From NCBI GenBank assembly GCA_900765975.1, contig CAAFTS010000081.1, positions 1 to 18,504 of the forward strand: a stretch of DNA of 18,504 nt, written 5' to 3'. The translations under genes and the position numbers were made by a program. This stretch comes from Lachnospiraceae bacterium (lineage in GTDB: Bacteria; Bacillota; Clostridia; Lachnospirales; Lachnospiraceae). Shown one piece after another: positions 6,855 to 14,964 of the stretch (positions are counted from its first letter, which is position 1; each line of letters starts with the position of its first letter). The notes beneath the pieces were generated by a model that did no database searches, was not told the origin of the DNA, and was given only the letters and a program-made list of their open reading frames with translations.

Positions 6855-8843
6855 ATGAAGAATTATGAGAAGTATGAGCGGTCTTATTTTATGCCGCCGG
6901 TGGGATGCTATGATTGGGTAAAGAAAGATTATATTGATACGCCGCCGATTTGGTGCAGCGTGGATTTGCGGGATGGAAATCAGGCGCTGATTGAGCCTAT
7001 GAGTTTGGAAGAAAAGGTAGAATTTTTTAAATTACTTGTAAAAGTTGGATTTAAAGAAATTGAAGTGGGATTTCCGGCAGCCTCTGAGACGGAATTTCAG
7101 TTCATGCGGACGCTGATTGAAGAGGATTTGATTCCGGAAGATGTAACGGTTCAGGTATTGACACAGGCAAGGGAACATATTATTAAGAGAACATTTGAAG
7201 CGGTAAAGGGAGCGCCTCATGCTGTAATACATGTATATAATTCTACTTCCGTTGCACAGCGGGAACAAGTATTTCGTAAAGATAAAGAACAGGTAAAACA
7301 GATTGCGATTGATGGAGCTAAACTGTTAAAAGAACTGGCAGAAGAAACGGATGGTAATTTTACTTTTGAATATAGTCCGGAAAGTTTTCCGGGAACAGAA
7401 GTGGAATATGCCCTGGAAGTCTGCAATGCGGTGCTGGATGTATGGAAACCGACACCGGATAAGAAAGCGATTATTAATCTTCCGACAACGGTACAGATTG
7501 CAATGCCACATGTATTTGCCAGTCAGGTGGAATATTTCCATAAAAATTTATTACATCGGGACAGCGTAATTCTCTCTCTGCATCCTCACAATGACCGAGG
7601 ATGTGGCATTAGCGACGCAGAACTTGGCGTGCTGGCGGGAGCTGACAGAATTGAAGGTACATTGTTTGGAAACGGAGAGCGTACCGGCAATGTAGATATT
7701 ATTACATTGGCGATGAATATGTTTTCTCATGGTGTGGATCCAAAGCTGGATTTTGCAGATATGGGTGAAATTTGCGAAATCTATGAACGTTTAACCAGAA
7801 TGGAGGTTTCACCACGTCAGCCATATGCAGGAGAATTAGTGTTTACAGCCTTTTCAGGTTCGCATCAAGACGCAATTGCAAAAGGTATGGCCTGGCGCGA
7901 AGAAAAAGAATGTGATAAATGGACTGTTCCATATTTGCCGATCGATCCAAAGGATGTCGGTAGAAAATATGATTCTGATGTAATTCGAATTAACAGTCAG
8001 TCTGGAAAGGGTGGAGTTAACTATATCTTAAAGCAAAATTATGGTATCAGTCTGCCGGAGAAGATGAAGGAAGAGGTTGGCTATTTGGTCAAAGATGTAT
8101 CAGACAAGGCGCACAAAGAACTTACGGCGGATTGGGTATATCATATATTTGAAGACAATTATATCAACGCAAAAAGTATTTTTACGATTGATGCCTGTCA
8201 TTTTAAGCAGGAAGATGGAATCCTGTCGGAAGCAACAATAACACATGCCGGAGAACGCCGTATGATCACTGGCGTGGGAAATGGTCGTTTGGATGCAGTG
8301 AGCAATGCTTTGAAACATTATTTTGATGTAAATTATGAACTGGCATTTTATGAGGAACATTCTCTTGCTAAAGGATCCTCTTCAAAAGCTGTAGCATATG
8401 TAGGAATTATATGTAATGGCAAAACGTATTGGGGTGTCGGAATTGATGCGGACATTATCAAAGCCTCAATTGCAGCATTGGAAGTTGCAGTAAATAGAAT
8501 GGATGAGATTCAAAATCGTAATCGCTCGAAAGATGCTCGTCTTCTGGAAATTACCAATTATATTTATGCAAACTATAAAACGGTGACCCTGGATGATCTG
8601 GCAGAAAAATTCTTTTTGTCTAAGCCGTATTTATCAAAATATATCAAAGAAAAATCAGGAATGACATTTGGAGATATCTTGAAGGCAGTTCGCATGAAAA
8701 AAGCAAGAGCTATGCTCAAGAGTAGTAATGCAACGGTGGAAAGCATTGCAGAATCGGTAGGATATCAAAATGTCGAACATTTTAACCGGATTTTCAAAAA
8801 AATGTATGAAATGACCCCGGTGCAGTATCGAAATAAAAAGTAA
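6855..8843 (+). CDS. leuA: 2-isopropylmalate synthase fused to an AraC-type DNA-binding domain
   Basis: A 662-residue protein. Residues ~28-310 form the HMGL/DRE-TIM barrel of the long (type 2, yeast/actinobacterial-like) isopropylmalate synthase, which condenses acetyl-CoA with 2-oxoisovalerate in the first committed step of leucine synthesis. SVDLRDGNQ at 35-43 and the metal-binding HPHND at 243-247 are present. Residues ~425-553 are an intact LeuA allosteric dimer domain ([32 protein letters not shown]), the leucine-feedback site of the family. After a short charged linker, residues ~562-660 are a full AraC/XylS double helix-turn-helix: the first HTH lies around [20 protein letters not shown], the second at [20 protein letters not shown], ending TPVQYR. 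There is no stop, frameshift or internal start in between. GGGAGAGG precedes the ATG. No leuB, leuC or leuD is adjacent. A DNA-binding, leucine-responsive role is inferred, not shown. Confidence 0.93.
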   Translation: MKNYEKYERSYFMPPVGCYDWVKKDYIDTPPIWCSVDLRDGNQALIEPMSLEEKVEFFKLLVKVGFKEIEVGFPAASETEFQFMRTLIEEDLIPEDVTVQVLTQAREHIIKRTFEAVKGAPHAVIHVYNSTSVAQREQVFRKDKEQVKQIAIDGAKLLKELAEETDGNFTFEYSPESFPGTEVEYALEVCNAVLDVWKPTPDKKAIINLPTTVQIAMPHVFASQVEYFHKNLLHRDSVILSLHPHNDRGCGISDAELGVLAGADRIEGTLFGNGERTGNVDIITLAMNMFSHGVDPKLDFADMGEICEIYERLTRMEVSPRQPYAGELVFTAFSGSHQDAIAKGMAWREEKECDKWTVPYLPIDPKDVGRKYDSDVIRINSQSGKGGVNYILKQNYGISLPEKMKEEVGYLVKDVSDKAHKELTADWVYHIFEDNYINAKSIFTIDACHFKQEDGILSEATITHAGERRMITGVGNGRLDAVSNALKHYFDVNYELAFYEEHSLAKGSSSKAVAYVGIICNGKTYWGVGIDADIIKASIAALEVAVNRMDEIQNRNRSKDARLLEITNYIYANYKTVTLDDLAEKFFLSKPYLSKYIKEKSGMTFGDILKAVRMKKARAMLKSSNATVESIAESVGYQNVEHFNRIFKKMYEMTPVQYRNKK

Positions 8844-8854
8844 GAATGACAGTA

Positions 8855-8896
8855 TAGAGAGGTGTCTTAGAATAATAGATACCTCTCTAATTCTTG
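8855..8896 (+). terminator. Rho-independent terminator after leuA
   Basis: AGAGAGGTGTCT (8856-8867) pairs with AGATACCTCTCT (8877-8888) over 12 bp with one G-T wobble and a 9-nt loop, 13 bp after the leuA stop. The tail (AATTCTT) is only moderately T-rich, so termination may be partial. Confidence 0.7.
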
Positions 8897-8930
8897 TGAG
8901 AGATTTTATCAAACAAAAGTTCTTTTCCCG

Positions 8931-8959
8931 TTGAAATTTTAAAGTAAGTGGTATATACT
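8931..8959 (+). promoter_or_regulatory. Promoter of the carboxyltransferase/sodium-pump operon
   Basis: TTGAAA (8931-8936), 17-bp spacer, TATACT (8954-8959): a strong vegetative-type promoter with a leader of about 50 nt. The nonamer ATAGGCAAA follows at 8963-8971, as in the leuA promoter. TGGAGG at 9005-9010 serves the first gene. Confidence 0.7.
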
Positions 8960-9018
8960 AGAATAGGCAAAAAATTTGGATTATTTATAACAAAATATAG
9001 TATATGGAGGACTAAAGT

Positions 9019-10455
9019 ATGAGCTATAGTGCAACAGGAAACTCAGCAAGTAGAAGAATTGCCGCTTTGCTTGATGAGGGAAGCTTTGTTGAAATCGGCG
9101 GTGCTGTTACAGCAAGAAGCACAGACTTCAACCTGCAGGCAAAAGATACCCCGTCCGATGGTGTGATCACCGGATATGGAGTCATTGATGGAAATCTCGT
9201 GTATGTGTACAGTCAGGATGCAACTGTATTGAAAGGTGCAGTTGGTGAAATGCATGCGAAAAAGATTGCGAATATTTATGATATGGCAATGAAAATGGGG
9301 GCTCCGGTTATTGGTCTTGTGGATTGTGCAGGGTTAAGACTTCAGGAAGCAACCGATGCTTTGGAAGCATTTGGAGGTCTGTATTTTAAACAGGCGATGG
9401 CATCAGGTGTTATCCCACAAATTACAGCTGTTTTTGGTATGTGTGGAGGTGGTCTTGCAGTTGTACCTGGAATGACTGACTTTACATTTATGGAAGAAAA
9501 AAGTGCAAAATTATTTGTGAATTCTCCAAATGCATTGGCAGGAAATGAAATTTCCCGTTGTGATACTTCTACAGCGGAATATCAGAGTAAGACCGCAGGA
9601 TTGGTAGATGGAATCGGAACAGAAGAGGAGATTTTGACACAGATTCGTTCTTTGATCTGTATGATTCCGGCAAATAATGAGGATGATCTTTCTTATGAAG
9701 AGTGTATGGACGATTTGAATCGAGTATGCGCTGATTTAGAAAATGCTTATGAGGATACAGGAATCGCATTGACAGAAATTTCAGACAACAACGTATTTTT
9801 TGAGACAAAAAAAGAGTACGCTAAAGAAATGGCAACCGGGTTTATCCGTTTAAATGGAATGACGATCGGTGCAGTTGCCAATCGCTCAAAAGTATATGAT
9901 GCAGAAGGAAATGCAGAGTCTTTTGATACAGTATTAACTGTAGATGGATGCAAAAAAGCAACAGATTTTATTAACTTCTGTGATGCGTTTTCTATTCCGG
10001 TACTGACTCTTACAAACGTAACCGGTTTTGAGGCAACAAAAGAATCTGAAAAAGATATGGCTAAGAGTGTAGCAAAATTAACATATGCGTTTGCAAATGC
10101 AACTGTTCCGAAGGTGAATGTAATTATAGGACAGGCTTATGGAAGTGCTTATGTAACAATGAACAGCAAGTCTCTTGGAGCTGATATGGTATACGCATGG
10201 CCAAATACTGAAATAGGAATGATGGATTCTGCGCTGGCGGCAAAAATCATGTATGCAGATGCAGATGCAAAAACATTAAAAGAAAAAGCAGCTGCATACA
10301 AAGAGTTGCAGTCGAGCCCGATGTCCGCTGCAAGAAGAGGATATGTAGACGCAATTATTGAACCAGCTGATACAAGAAAATATCTGATTGGAGCATTTGA
10401 GATGCTGTTTACAAAAAGAGAGGATCGTCCGAGTAAAAAGCATGGAACGGTTTAG
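9019..10455 (+). CDS. Acyl-CoA carboxyltransferase, MmdA / transcarboxylase 12S-like
   Basis: A 478-residue two-lobe crotonase-fold carboxyltransferase. Such subunits move a carboxyl group between biotin and a CoA thioester such as methylmalonyl-CoA. The N-lobe shows YSQDATVLKGAVGEMHAKKI (64-83) and the glycine-rich GMCGGG (140-145). The C-lobe shows GQAYGSAY (371-378) and LGADMVYAWPNTEIG (386-400). It is shorter than the usual ~510 residues. Several near-invariant elements are altered: DSGGAR is DCAGLR (102-107), the PGF of the C-lobe oxyanion loop is TGF (335-337), and the PEGA-like segment after the EI is DSALA (403-407). The acyl-CoA substrate is therefore uncertain: methylmalonyl-, malonyl- and glutaconyl-CoA are all possible. 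It opens a five-gene operon in the order of mmdA-D-C-B. Confidence 0.85.
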   Translation: MSYSATGNSASRRIAALLDEGSFVEIGGAVTARSTDFNLQAKDTPSDGVITGYGVIDGNLVYVYSQDATVLKGAVGEMHAKKIANIYDMAMKMGAPVIGLVDCAGLRLQEATDALEAFGGLYFKQAMASGVIPQITAVFGMCGGGLAVVPGMTDFTFMEEKSAKLFVNSPNALAGNEISRCDTSTAEYQSKTAGLVDGIGTEEEILTQIRSLICMIPANNEDDLSYEECMDDLNRVCADLENAYEDTGIALTEISDNNVFFETKKEYAKEMATGFIRLNGMTIGAVANRSKVYDAEGNAESFDTVLTVDGCKKATDFINFCDAFSIPVLTLTNVTGFEATKESEKDMAKSVAKLTYAFANATVPKVNVIIGQAYGSAYVTMNSKSLGADMVYAWPNTEIGMMDSALAAKIMYADADAKTLKEKAAAYKELQSSPMSAARRGYVDAIIEPADTRKYLIGAFEMLFTKREDRPSKKHGTV

Positions 10456-10469
10456 AGAGGTGAGGCGAA

Positions 10470-11237
10470 GTGAAGAAGAAATTTAGTTTATTGGGAATCG
10501 TCCTCATTCTCGTATTGAGTCTGGCAGGATGCGGAAGCAAGACAGAAGTAGAGACTGTTTATGATCAAGATGCAATGGAACAGCAGGCAGACATGATTCT
10601 TATGAGCTTCAGTAATATGGGTGAATCAGATATGGATAGTTTCCGCAATATGTCTGATTTAGAATTGGGGCTGACCTTGATGCAGTCTGGGCTTCGGATT
10701 GAAATGGAAGACTTTCTGACAATGATAGATGCTTGGACAGCCGGGGTAAAAGAATGTGGTGATTTTGTTGAACGTGGTGGCTATGAATTTGAAACAAACA
10801 ATGAGGGTGCAATATTATCTGCGCCGGTTACTTGTACAAATCGTACTGGTACGATAGAGTTTGCTTTCGATGATAAGATGAATATGGAGAGCATCACAAT
10901 CAATGCAGATTACTCTCTCAGTGAGATTTTGACAAAAGCAGGACTGAATACTTTGTTAGGAATGGGAACTGTATTCGTAGTATTGATTTTCATTTCATTT
11001 ATTATTTCGCTCTTTAAGTACATTCCTGCAATTGAAGCGAAGTTTAAGAAAAAAACACCAGAAACACCTGCACCGGCTGCAGTACATGCAGAATTACCGG
11101 ATGAAACAGAAGTTGTTTCCGATGACAGTGAACTGGTGGCGGCGATTGCAGCTGCAATTGCGGCATATGAAGGAACTTCAACAGATGGATTTGTTGTTCG
11201 TTCCATTAAGAGAAGAAAATCAAATAAATGGAATTAA
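10470..11237 (+). CDS. OadG-family sodium-pump decarboxylase gamma/delta subunit with lipoprotein N-terminus
   Basis: A 255-residue protein. Residues 1-21 are a lipoprotein signal (LSLAGC, Cys21 lipidated). Residues ~25-150 are a predicted extracytoplasmic domain rich in acidic residues, perhaps DUF3887-like. A membrane helix at ~158-184 (GMGTVFVVLIFISFIISLFK) is followed by a Pro/Ala-rich linker and a C-terminal segment (ELVAAIAAAIAAYEG, then FVVRSIKRRKSNKW) typical of OadG/MmdD subunits, which tether the soluble carboxyltransferase to the beta pump. Classical OadG is only ~80 residues and lacks the outer domain. The start is GTG at 10470 with GAGGTGAGG upstream, 14 bp after the carboxyltransferase stop. 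The lipid anchor and membrane helix would place the middle domain outside and the tail inside. Confidence 0.82.
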   Translation: MKKKFSLLGIVLILVLSLAGCGSKTEVETVYDQDAMEQQADMILMSFSNMGESDMDSFRNMSDLELGLTLMQSGLRIEMEDFLTMIDAWTAGVKECGDFVERGGYEFETNNEGAILSAPVTCTNRTGTIEFAFDDKMNMESITINADYSLSEILTKAGLNTLLGMGTVFVVLIFISFIISLFKYIPAIEAKFKKKTPETPAPAAVHAELPDETEVVSDDSELVAAIAAAIAAYEGTSTDGFVVRSIKRRKSNKWN

Positions 11238-11255
11238 TTCAGGAGGAATTTAAGA

Positions 11256-11624
11256 ATGAAAAATTATACAATTACAGTAAATGGCAATGTATATGATGTA
11301 ACAGTAGAAGAAAATGGCGCAGGCGCAGCACCGGCAGCACCAAAGGCACCGGTTGCAGCACCAAAGGCTCCAGTAGCACCGAAAGCAGCACCAAAAGCAG
11401 CAGGTGCAGGAAGCGTTCAGGTAAAAGCAGGCGCTGCAGGTAAAGTATTTAAGATTGAAGCAAATGTCGGACAGAGTGTGCAGGCAGGAGATACTGTTGT
11501 AATCATTGAAGCAATGAAAATGGAAATCCCGGTTGTTGCTCCAGAGGCAGGAACGGTTGCCAGCATTGATGTGGCAGTAGGCGATGCAATTGAGGCAGGA
11601 GCAGTACTGGCTACATTAAACTAG
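11256..11624 (+). CDS. Biotin carboxyl carrier protein of the decarboxylase
   Basis: A 122-residue mobile biotin carrier. The N-terminal ~22 residues resemble the MmdC/OadA biotin module. Residues ~24-49 form an Ala/Pro/Lys-rich flexible linker, and residues 53-122 form the biotinyl domain with the canonical AMKM motif (86-89) and biotinylated Lys88. It shuttles carboxyl groups between the carboxyltransferases and the membrane beta subunit. AGGAGG lies 9 nt before the ATG. It is the only biotin domain in the cluster, so both carboxyltransferases presumably share it. Confidence 0.94.
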   Translation: MKNYTITVNGNVYDVTVEENGAGAAPAAPKAPVAAPKAPVAPKAAPKAAGAGSVQVKAGAAGKVFKIEANVGQSVQAGDTVVIIEAMKMEIPVVAPEAGTVASIDVAVGDAIEAGAVLATLN

Positions 11625-11644
11625 TTTTCCGGGAGGTTTGACAA

Positions 11645-12796
11645 ATGGAATATATTTCAAATACATTAGGAAACCTCATTCAACAGACCGCTTTTATGAA
11701 TCTGACAGTAGGCAATCTGATCATGATTGCGGTTGCATGTGTGTTCCTATATTTAGCAATCAGACATGGCTTTGAGCCATTGCTGCTTGTTCCGATTGCA
11801 TTCGGTATGCTGCTTGTAAATATCTATCCGGATATTATGCTGCACGCTGAAGATGCAGCAAACGGAACGGGCGGACTTCTTTACTATTTCTATGTGCTGG
11901 ACGAATGGTCAATCTTGCCATCTCTGATTTTCATGGGAGTTGGAGCAATGACAGACTTTGGACCATTGATTGCAAACCCGAAGAGTTTCCTTCTGGGTGC
12001 GGCAGCGCAGTTTGGTATTTTTGCGGCTTATCTTGGAGCGATGGCTATGGGATTCTCCGATAAGGCTGCGGCAGCAATTTCCATTATTGGTGGAGCGGAT
12101 GGTCCTACATCTATTTTCCTTGCGGGAAAACTACAGCAAACTGCAATCTTAGGACCGATTGCGGTAGCGGCATATTCATATATGTCTTTGGTACCGATTA
12201 TTCAGCCGCCGATTATGAAGCTTTTGACAACAGAAGAAGAGCGTAAGATTAAGATGGATCAGCTTCGTCCGGTTTCTAAACTGGAGAGAATTCTGTTCCC
12301 GATTATCGTTACAATTGTTGTATGTGTGATTCTGCCGACAACAGCTCCGTTGGTAGGTATGCTGATGCTTGGTAACTTGTTCAAAGAGTGCGGCGTTGTA
12401 AGACAGTTAACAGAGACTGCATCCAATGCATTGATGTACATTGTAGTTATCCTTCTCGGAACATCCGTAGGAGCTACTACTAGTGCGGAGGCATTTTTGA
12501 ACTGGGATACATTGAAAATCGTATTCCTCGGACTGATCGCATTTGCGTTTGGTACTGCAGCCGGAGTTCTATTTGGAAAGATCATGTGTAAGATGAGCGG
12601 TGGAAAAGTAAATCCATTGATTGGTTCTGCGGGTGTATCAGCGGTACCAATGGCAGCTCGTGTTTCACAGAAAGTCGGAGCAGAAGCAGACCCAACCAAC
12701 TTCTTGTTGATGCACGCAATGGGACCGAATGTGGCAGGTGTTATCGGTACTGCAGTTGCAGCCGGAACATTTATGGCAATTTTCGGTGTTAAGTAG
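11645..12796 (+). CDS. Na+-translocating decarboxylase beta subunit (OadB/MmdB/GcdB family)
   Basis: A 383-residue polytopic membrane protein that decarboxylates carboxybiotin and uses the energy to export Na+. Hydrophobic helices cover most of the length. The diagnostic [10 protein letters not shown] at 149-158 contains the conserved Asp152 of the Na+/proton site. The second family signature [18 protein letters not shown] and the C-terminal [15 protein letters not shown] are also present. Oxaloacetate, methylmalonyl-CoA and glutaconyl-CoA pumps share this subunit, so it does not identify the substrate. GGGAGG precedes the start, 21 bp after the biotin carrier. Confidence 0.95.
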   Translation: MEYISNTLGNLIQQTAFMNLTVGNLIMIAVACVFLYLAIRHGFEPLLLVPIAFGMLLVNIYPDIMLHAEDAANGTGGLLYYFYVLDEWSILPSLIFMGVGAMTDFGPLIANPKSFLLGAAAQFGIFAAYLGAMAMGFSDKAAAAISIIGGADGPTSIFLAGKLQQTAILGPIAVAAYSYMSLVPIIQPPIMKLLTTEEERKIKMDQLRPVSKLERILFPIIVTIVVCVILPTTAPLVGMLMLGNLFKECGVVRQLTETASNALMYIVVILLGTSVGATTSAEAFLNWDTLKIVFLGLIAFAFGTAAGVLFGKIMCKMSGGKVNPLIGSAGVSAVPMAARVSQKVGAEADPTNFLLMHAMGPNVAGVIGTAVAAGTFMAIFGVK

Positions 12797-12840
12797 AAAT
12801 AGAGATAGCTATTCTGTGAAGATGCTGAACAGTTAAAAAT

Positions 12841-12845
12841 GGAGG
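12841..12845 (+). promoter_or_regulatory. Shine-Dalgarno deciding the oadA-like start
   Basis: GGAGG lies 8 nt before ATG 12854. An in-frame ATG at 12839 overlaps the site itself and would need a different one, so 12854 is the better start. Confidence 0.75.
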
Positions 12846-12853
12846 ACAATAAA

Positions 12854-14269
12854 ATGGCAGATATGGTAAAAAAACCAGTTAAGATTACAGAAACAATTCT
12901 GCGTGATGCTCATCAGTCTTTGATTGCCACTCGTATGACAACAGAACAGATGCTGCCAATCGTAGAAAAAATGGATAAAGTCGGATACCATGCAGTTGAA
13001 TGCTGGGGTGGGGCAACCTTTGACGCCTCTCTTCGTTTTTTGAAAGAAGATCCGTGGGAGAGACTTCGTAAGTTCCGCGATGGATTTAAAAATACGAAAC
13101 TGCAGATGTTGTTTAGAGGACAGAATATTTTAGGATATCGTCCGTATGCAGATGATGTGGTAGAATATTTTGTGCAGAAATCTGCAGCAAATGGAATTGA
13201 TATTATTCGTATCTTTGACTGTCTGAATGATATGAGAAACTTGCAGACAGCAGTTACGGCGGCAAACAAAGAAAAGGCACATGCACAGGTTGCAATGTCT
13301 TATACTTTGGGAGAAGCATACACTCTGGATTATTGGGTGGATTTAGCTAAGAGAATTGAAGACATGGGTGCGGATTCTATCTGTGTGAAAGATATGGCAG
13401 GTCTGTTGCTTCCATATAAAGCAACAGAGTTGATTTCAGCATTAAAAGATGCAGTTCAAATCCCAATTGAAATGCATACACATTATACTTCAGGTGTTGC
13501 TTCTATGACCTATTTGAAAGGTGTAGAGGCAGGCGCAGATATTATTGATACTGCAATGTCACCGTTTGCGCTTGGAACTTCTCAGCCTGCAACAGAAGTA
13601 ATGGTAGAGACCTTTAAGGGAACACCTTATGATACTGGTCTGGATCAGAAACTTTTAGCAGAGATTGCAGATTATTTCCGTCCACTGCGTGATGAGGCGC
13701 TGGAGAGCGGTCTGCTTAATCCGAAGAACCTGGGTGTGAATATCAAGACTCTTTTGTATCAGGTACCAGGTGGTATGTTATCTAACTTGACAAGCCAGTT
13801 AAAAGAGCAGGGGGCAGAAGATAAGTTTTATGATGTTCTGGAAGAAGTGCCACGTGTTCGTAAAGATCTTGGAGAACCGCCGCTCGTTACACCATCATCC
13901 CAGATTGTGGGAACACAGGCTGTATTTAACGTGCTGATGGGCGAGCGTTACAAGATGGCAACAAAAGAGACAAAAGATGTTCTTTCCGGAAAATATGGTG
14001 CAACTGTAAAACCGTTTAATCCGGAAGTACAGAAGAAGGTTATTGGAGAAGATGCAGAAGTAATTACCTGTCGTCCGGCAGATCTGATTCCGGATGAGTT
14101 GGATACACTCCGCAAAGAATGCGCACAGTGGAGCCAGCAGGACGAAGATGTATTGAGTTATGCACTGTTCCCACAGGTAGCGACAGATTTCTTCAAATAC
14201 CGTGAGGCACAGCAGACAAAAGTAGATGCAAAAGTAGCAGATACAGAAAACGGAGCATATCCGGTATAA
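12854..14269 (+). CDS. Oxaloacetate decarboxylase alpha / transcarboxylase 5S-like carboxyltransferase
   Basis: A 471-residue TIM-barrel carboxyltransferase that transfers CO2 between carboxybiotin and pyruvate/oxaloacetate. The metal site includes Asp18 in ILRDAHQS, Lys179 (carbamylated in relatives) in CVKDMAG, and His208/His210 in MHTHYTSG. QMLFRGQNILGYRPYADDVV at 84-103 is the classic pyruvate-carboxylase subunit B segment, and the C-terminal helical funnel domain is present. The C-terminal biotin domain of true OadA (~590 residues) is absent. The protein stops after a charged tail (DTENGAYPV), which matches the separate biotin carrier encoded two genes upstream and the 5S subunit of transcarboxylase. 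It lies 57 bp after the beta-subunit gene and is the last gene before a strong terminator. Confidence 0.92.
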   Translation: MADMVKKPVKITETILRDAHQSLIATRMTTEQMLPIVEKMDKVGYHAVECWGGATFDASLRFLKEDPWERLRKFRDGFKNTKLQMLFRGQNILGYRPYADDVVEYFVQKSAANGIDIIRIFDCLNDMRNLQTAVTAANKEKAHAQVAMSYTLGEAYTLDYWVDLAKRIEDMGADSICVKDMAGLLLPYKATELISALKDAVQIPIEMHTHYTSGVASMTYLKGVEAGADIIDTAMSPFALGTSQPATEVMVETFKGTPYDTGLDQKLLAEIADYFRPLRDEALESGLLNPKNLGVNIKTLLYQVPGGMLSNLTSQLKEQGAEDKFYDVLEEVPRVRKDLGEPPLVTPSSQIVGTQAVFNVLMGERYKMATKETKDVLSGKYGATVKPFNPEVQKKVIGEDAEVITCRPADLIPDELDTLRKECAQWSQQDEDVLSYALFPQVATDFFKYREAQQTKVDAKVADTENGAYPV

Positions 14270-14284
14270 GAAAACGCAACATAG

Positions 14285-14321
14285 AGAGCCAGTTCTGAGT
14301 AATCGGAACTGGTTCTTTTTT
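14285..14321 (+). terminator. Rho-independent terminator of the sodium-pump operon
   Basis: AGAGCCAGTTC (14285-14295) pairs with GAACTGGTTCT (14306-14316) over 11 bp with one G-T wobble, followed by a run of six T at 14316-14321. It lies 15 bp after the last stop codon. Confidence 0.9.
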
Positions 14322-14397
14322 CTATTTTGCTATGTATATGATAAAGATGGAAAGTTGTTATTGTGCCGGCAAGGGCAGATATTCAAGGATATTTTCA

Positions 14398-14426
14398 TTG
14401 TGATGAGGAGAGGGGAATGGTATAAT
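14398..14426 (+). promoter_or_regulatory. Promoter of the acetyltransferase-aminopeptidase pair
   Basis: TTGTGA (14398-14403), 17-bp spacer, TATAAT (14421-14426). A GGGGGAG binding site follows before the ATG at 14482. Confidence 0.65.
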
Positions 14427-14481
14427 GTAAAAACATAGAAAATCCTAGAATGATACGAGAAAGCAGAATGGGGGAGTTACT

Positions 14482-14925
14482 ATGATCAGAGAATTAAGAG
14501 AGACAGATATAGATAAAGTGGCAGAGATTTGGCTTGATACAAATCTAAAAGCTCATGATTTTATTTCGGCAGAGTATTGGAAGAAATATTTTGATATGGT
14601 AAGGGAAATGTTCTCACAGGCGGAAATCTACGTTTACGAAAAAGAAAATAAACTAGTTGGGTTTATTGGTTTGAACGGAGAATATATAGAGGGGATTTTC
14701 GTCCATGATACAGTGCAGTCTCAAGGAATCGGGAAACAGTTATTAGATCTTGTAAAGAGCAAGAAAGAAACGCTACGTTTGAATGTATATCAGAAGAATA
14801 CAAGAGCTGTGCATTTTTACCAAAGAGAAGATTTTGAAATAGTGTGTGAAAATAAAGATAAAAGCACAAATGAAAAAGAGTATGAGATGATGTGGAACAG
14901 AGAAAAACTGGTTCAAAAAATATGA
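14482..14925 (+). CDS. GNAT-family N-acetyltransferase, YjaB-like
   Basis: A 147-residue GNAT enzyme that transfers acetyl from acetyl-CoA to an amine. The acetyl-CoA pyrophosphate loop is QSQGIGKQLL (79-88). The following NVYQKNTRAVHFYQREDFE segment is the usual motif B with the Tyr near position 113. The N-terminal IW...HDFISAEY segment resembles E. coli YjaB, so it may belong to that branch, but the acceptor is unknown. GGGGGAG precedes the start. The aminopeptidase gene follows by 39 bp without a terminator, so they are probably co-transcribed. Confidence 0.85.
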   Translation: MIRELRETDIDKVAEIWLDTNLKAHDFISAEYWKKYFDMVREMFSQAEIYVYEKENKLVGFIGLNGEYIEGIFVHDTVQSQGIGKQLLDLVKSKKETLRLNVYQKNTRAVHFYQREDFEIVCENKDKSTNEKEYEMMWNREKLVQKI

Positions 14926-14964
14926 AGATTAAATTGAGAATATGAAAACAAAGGGGAATCTAGT

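Noticed and set aside
12259..12849. 196-codon open frame on the minus strand
   Set aside because: It lies entirely antisense to the beta-subunit gene, which has clear family motifs. The product is low-complexity and lacks recognisable domains or a binding site.
12839..12853. Upstream start of the OadA-like protein at 12839
   Set aside because: This ATG overlaps the GGAGG that serves ATG 12854, so it is unlikely to be the main start.
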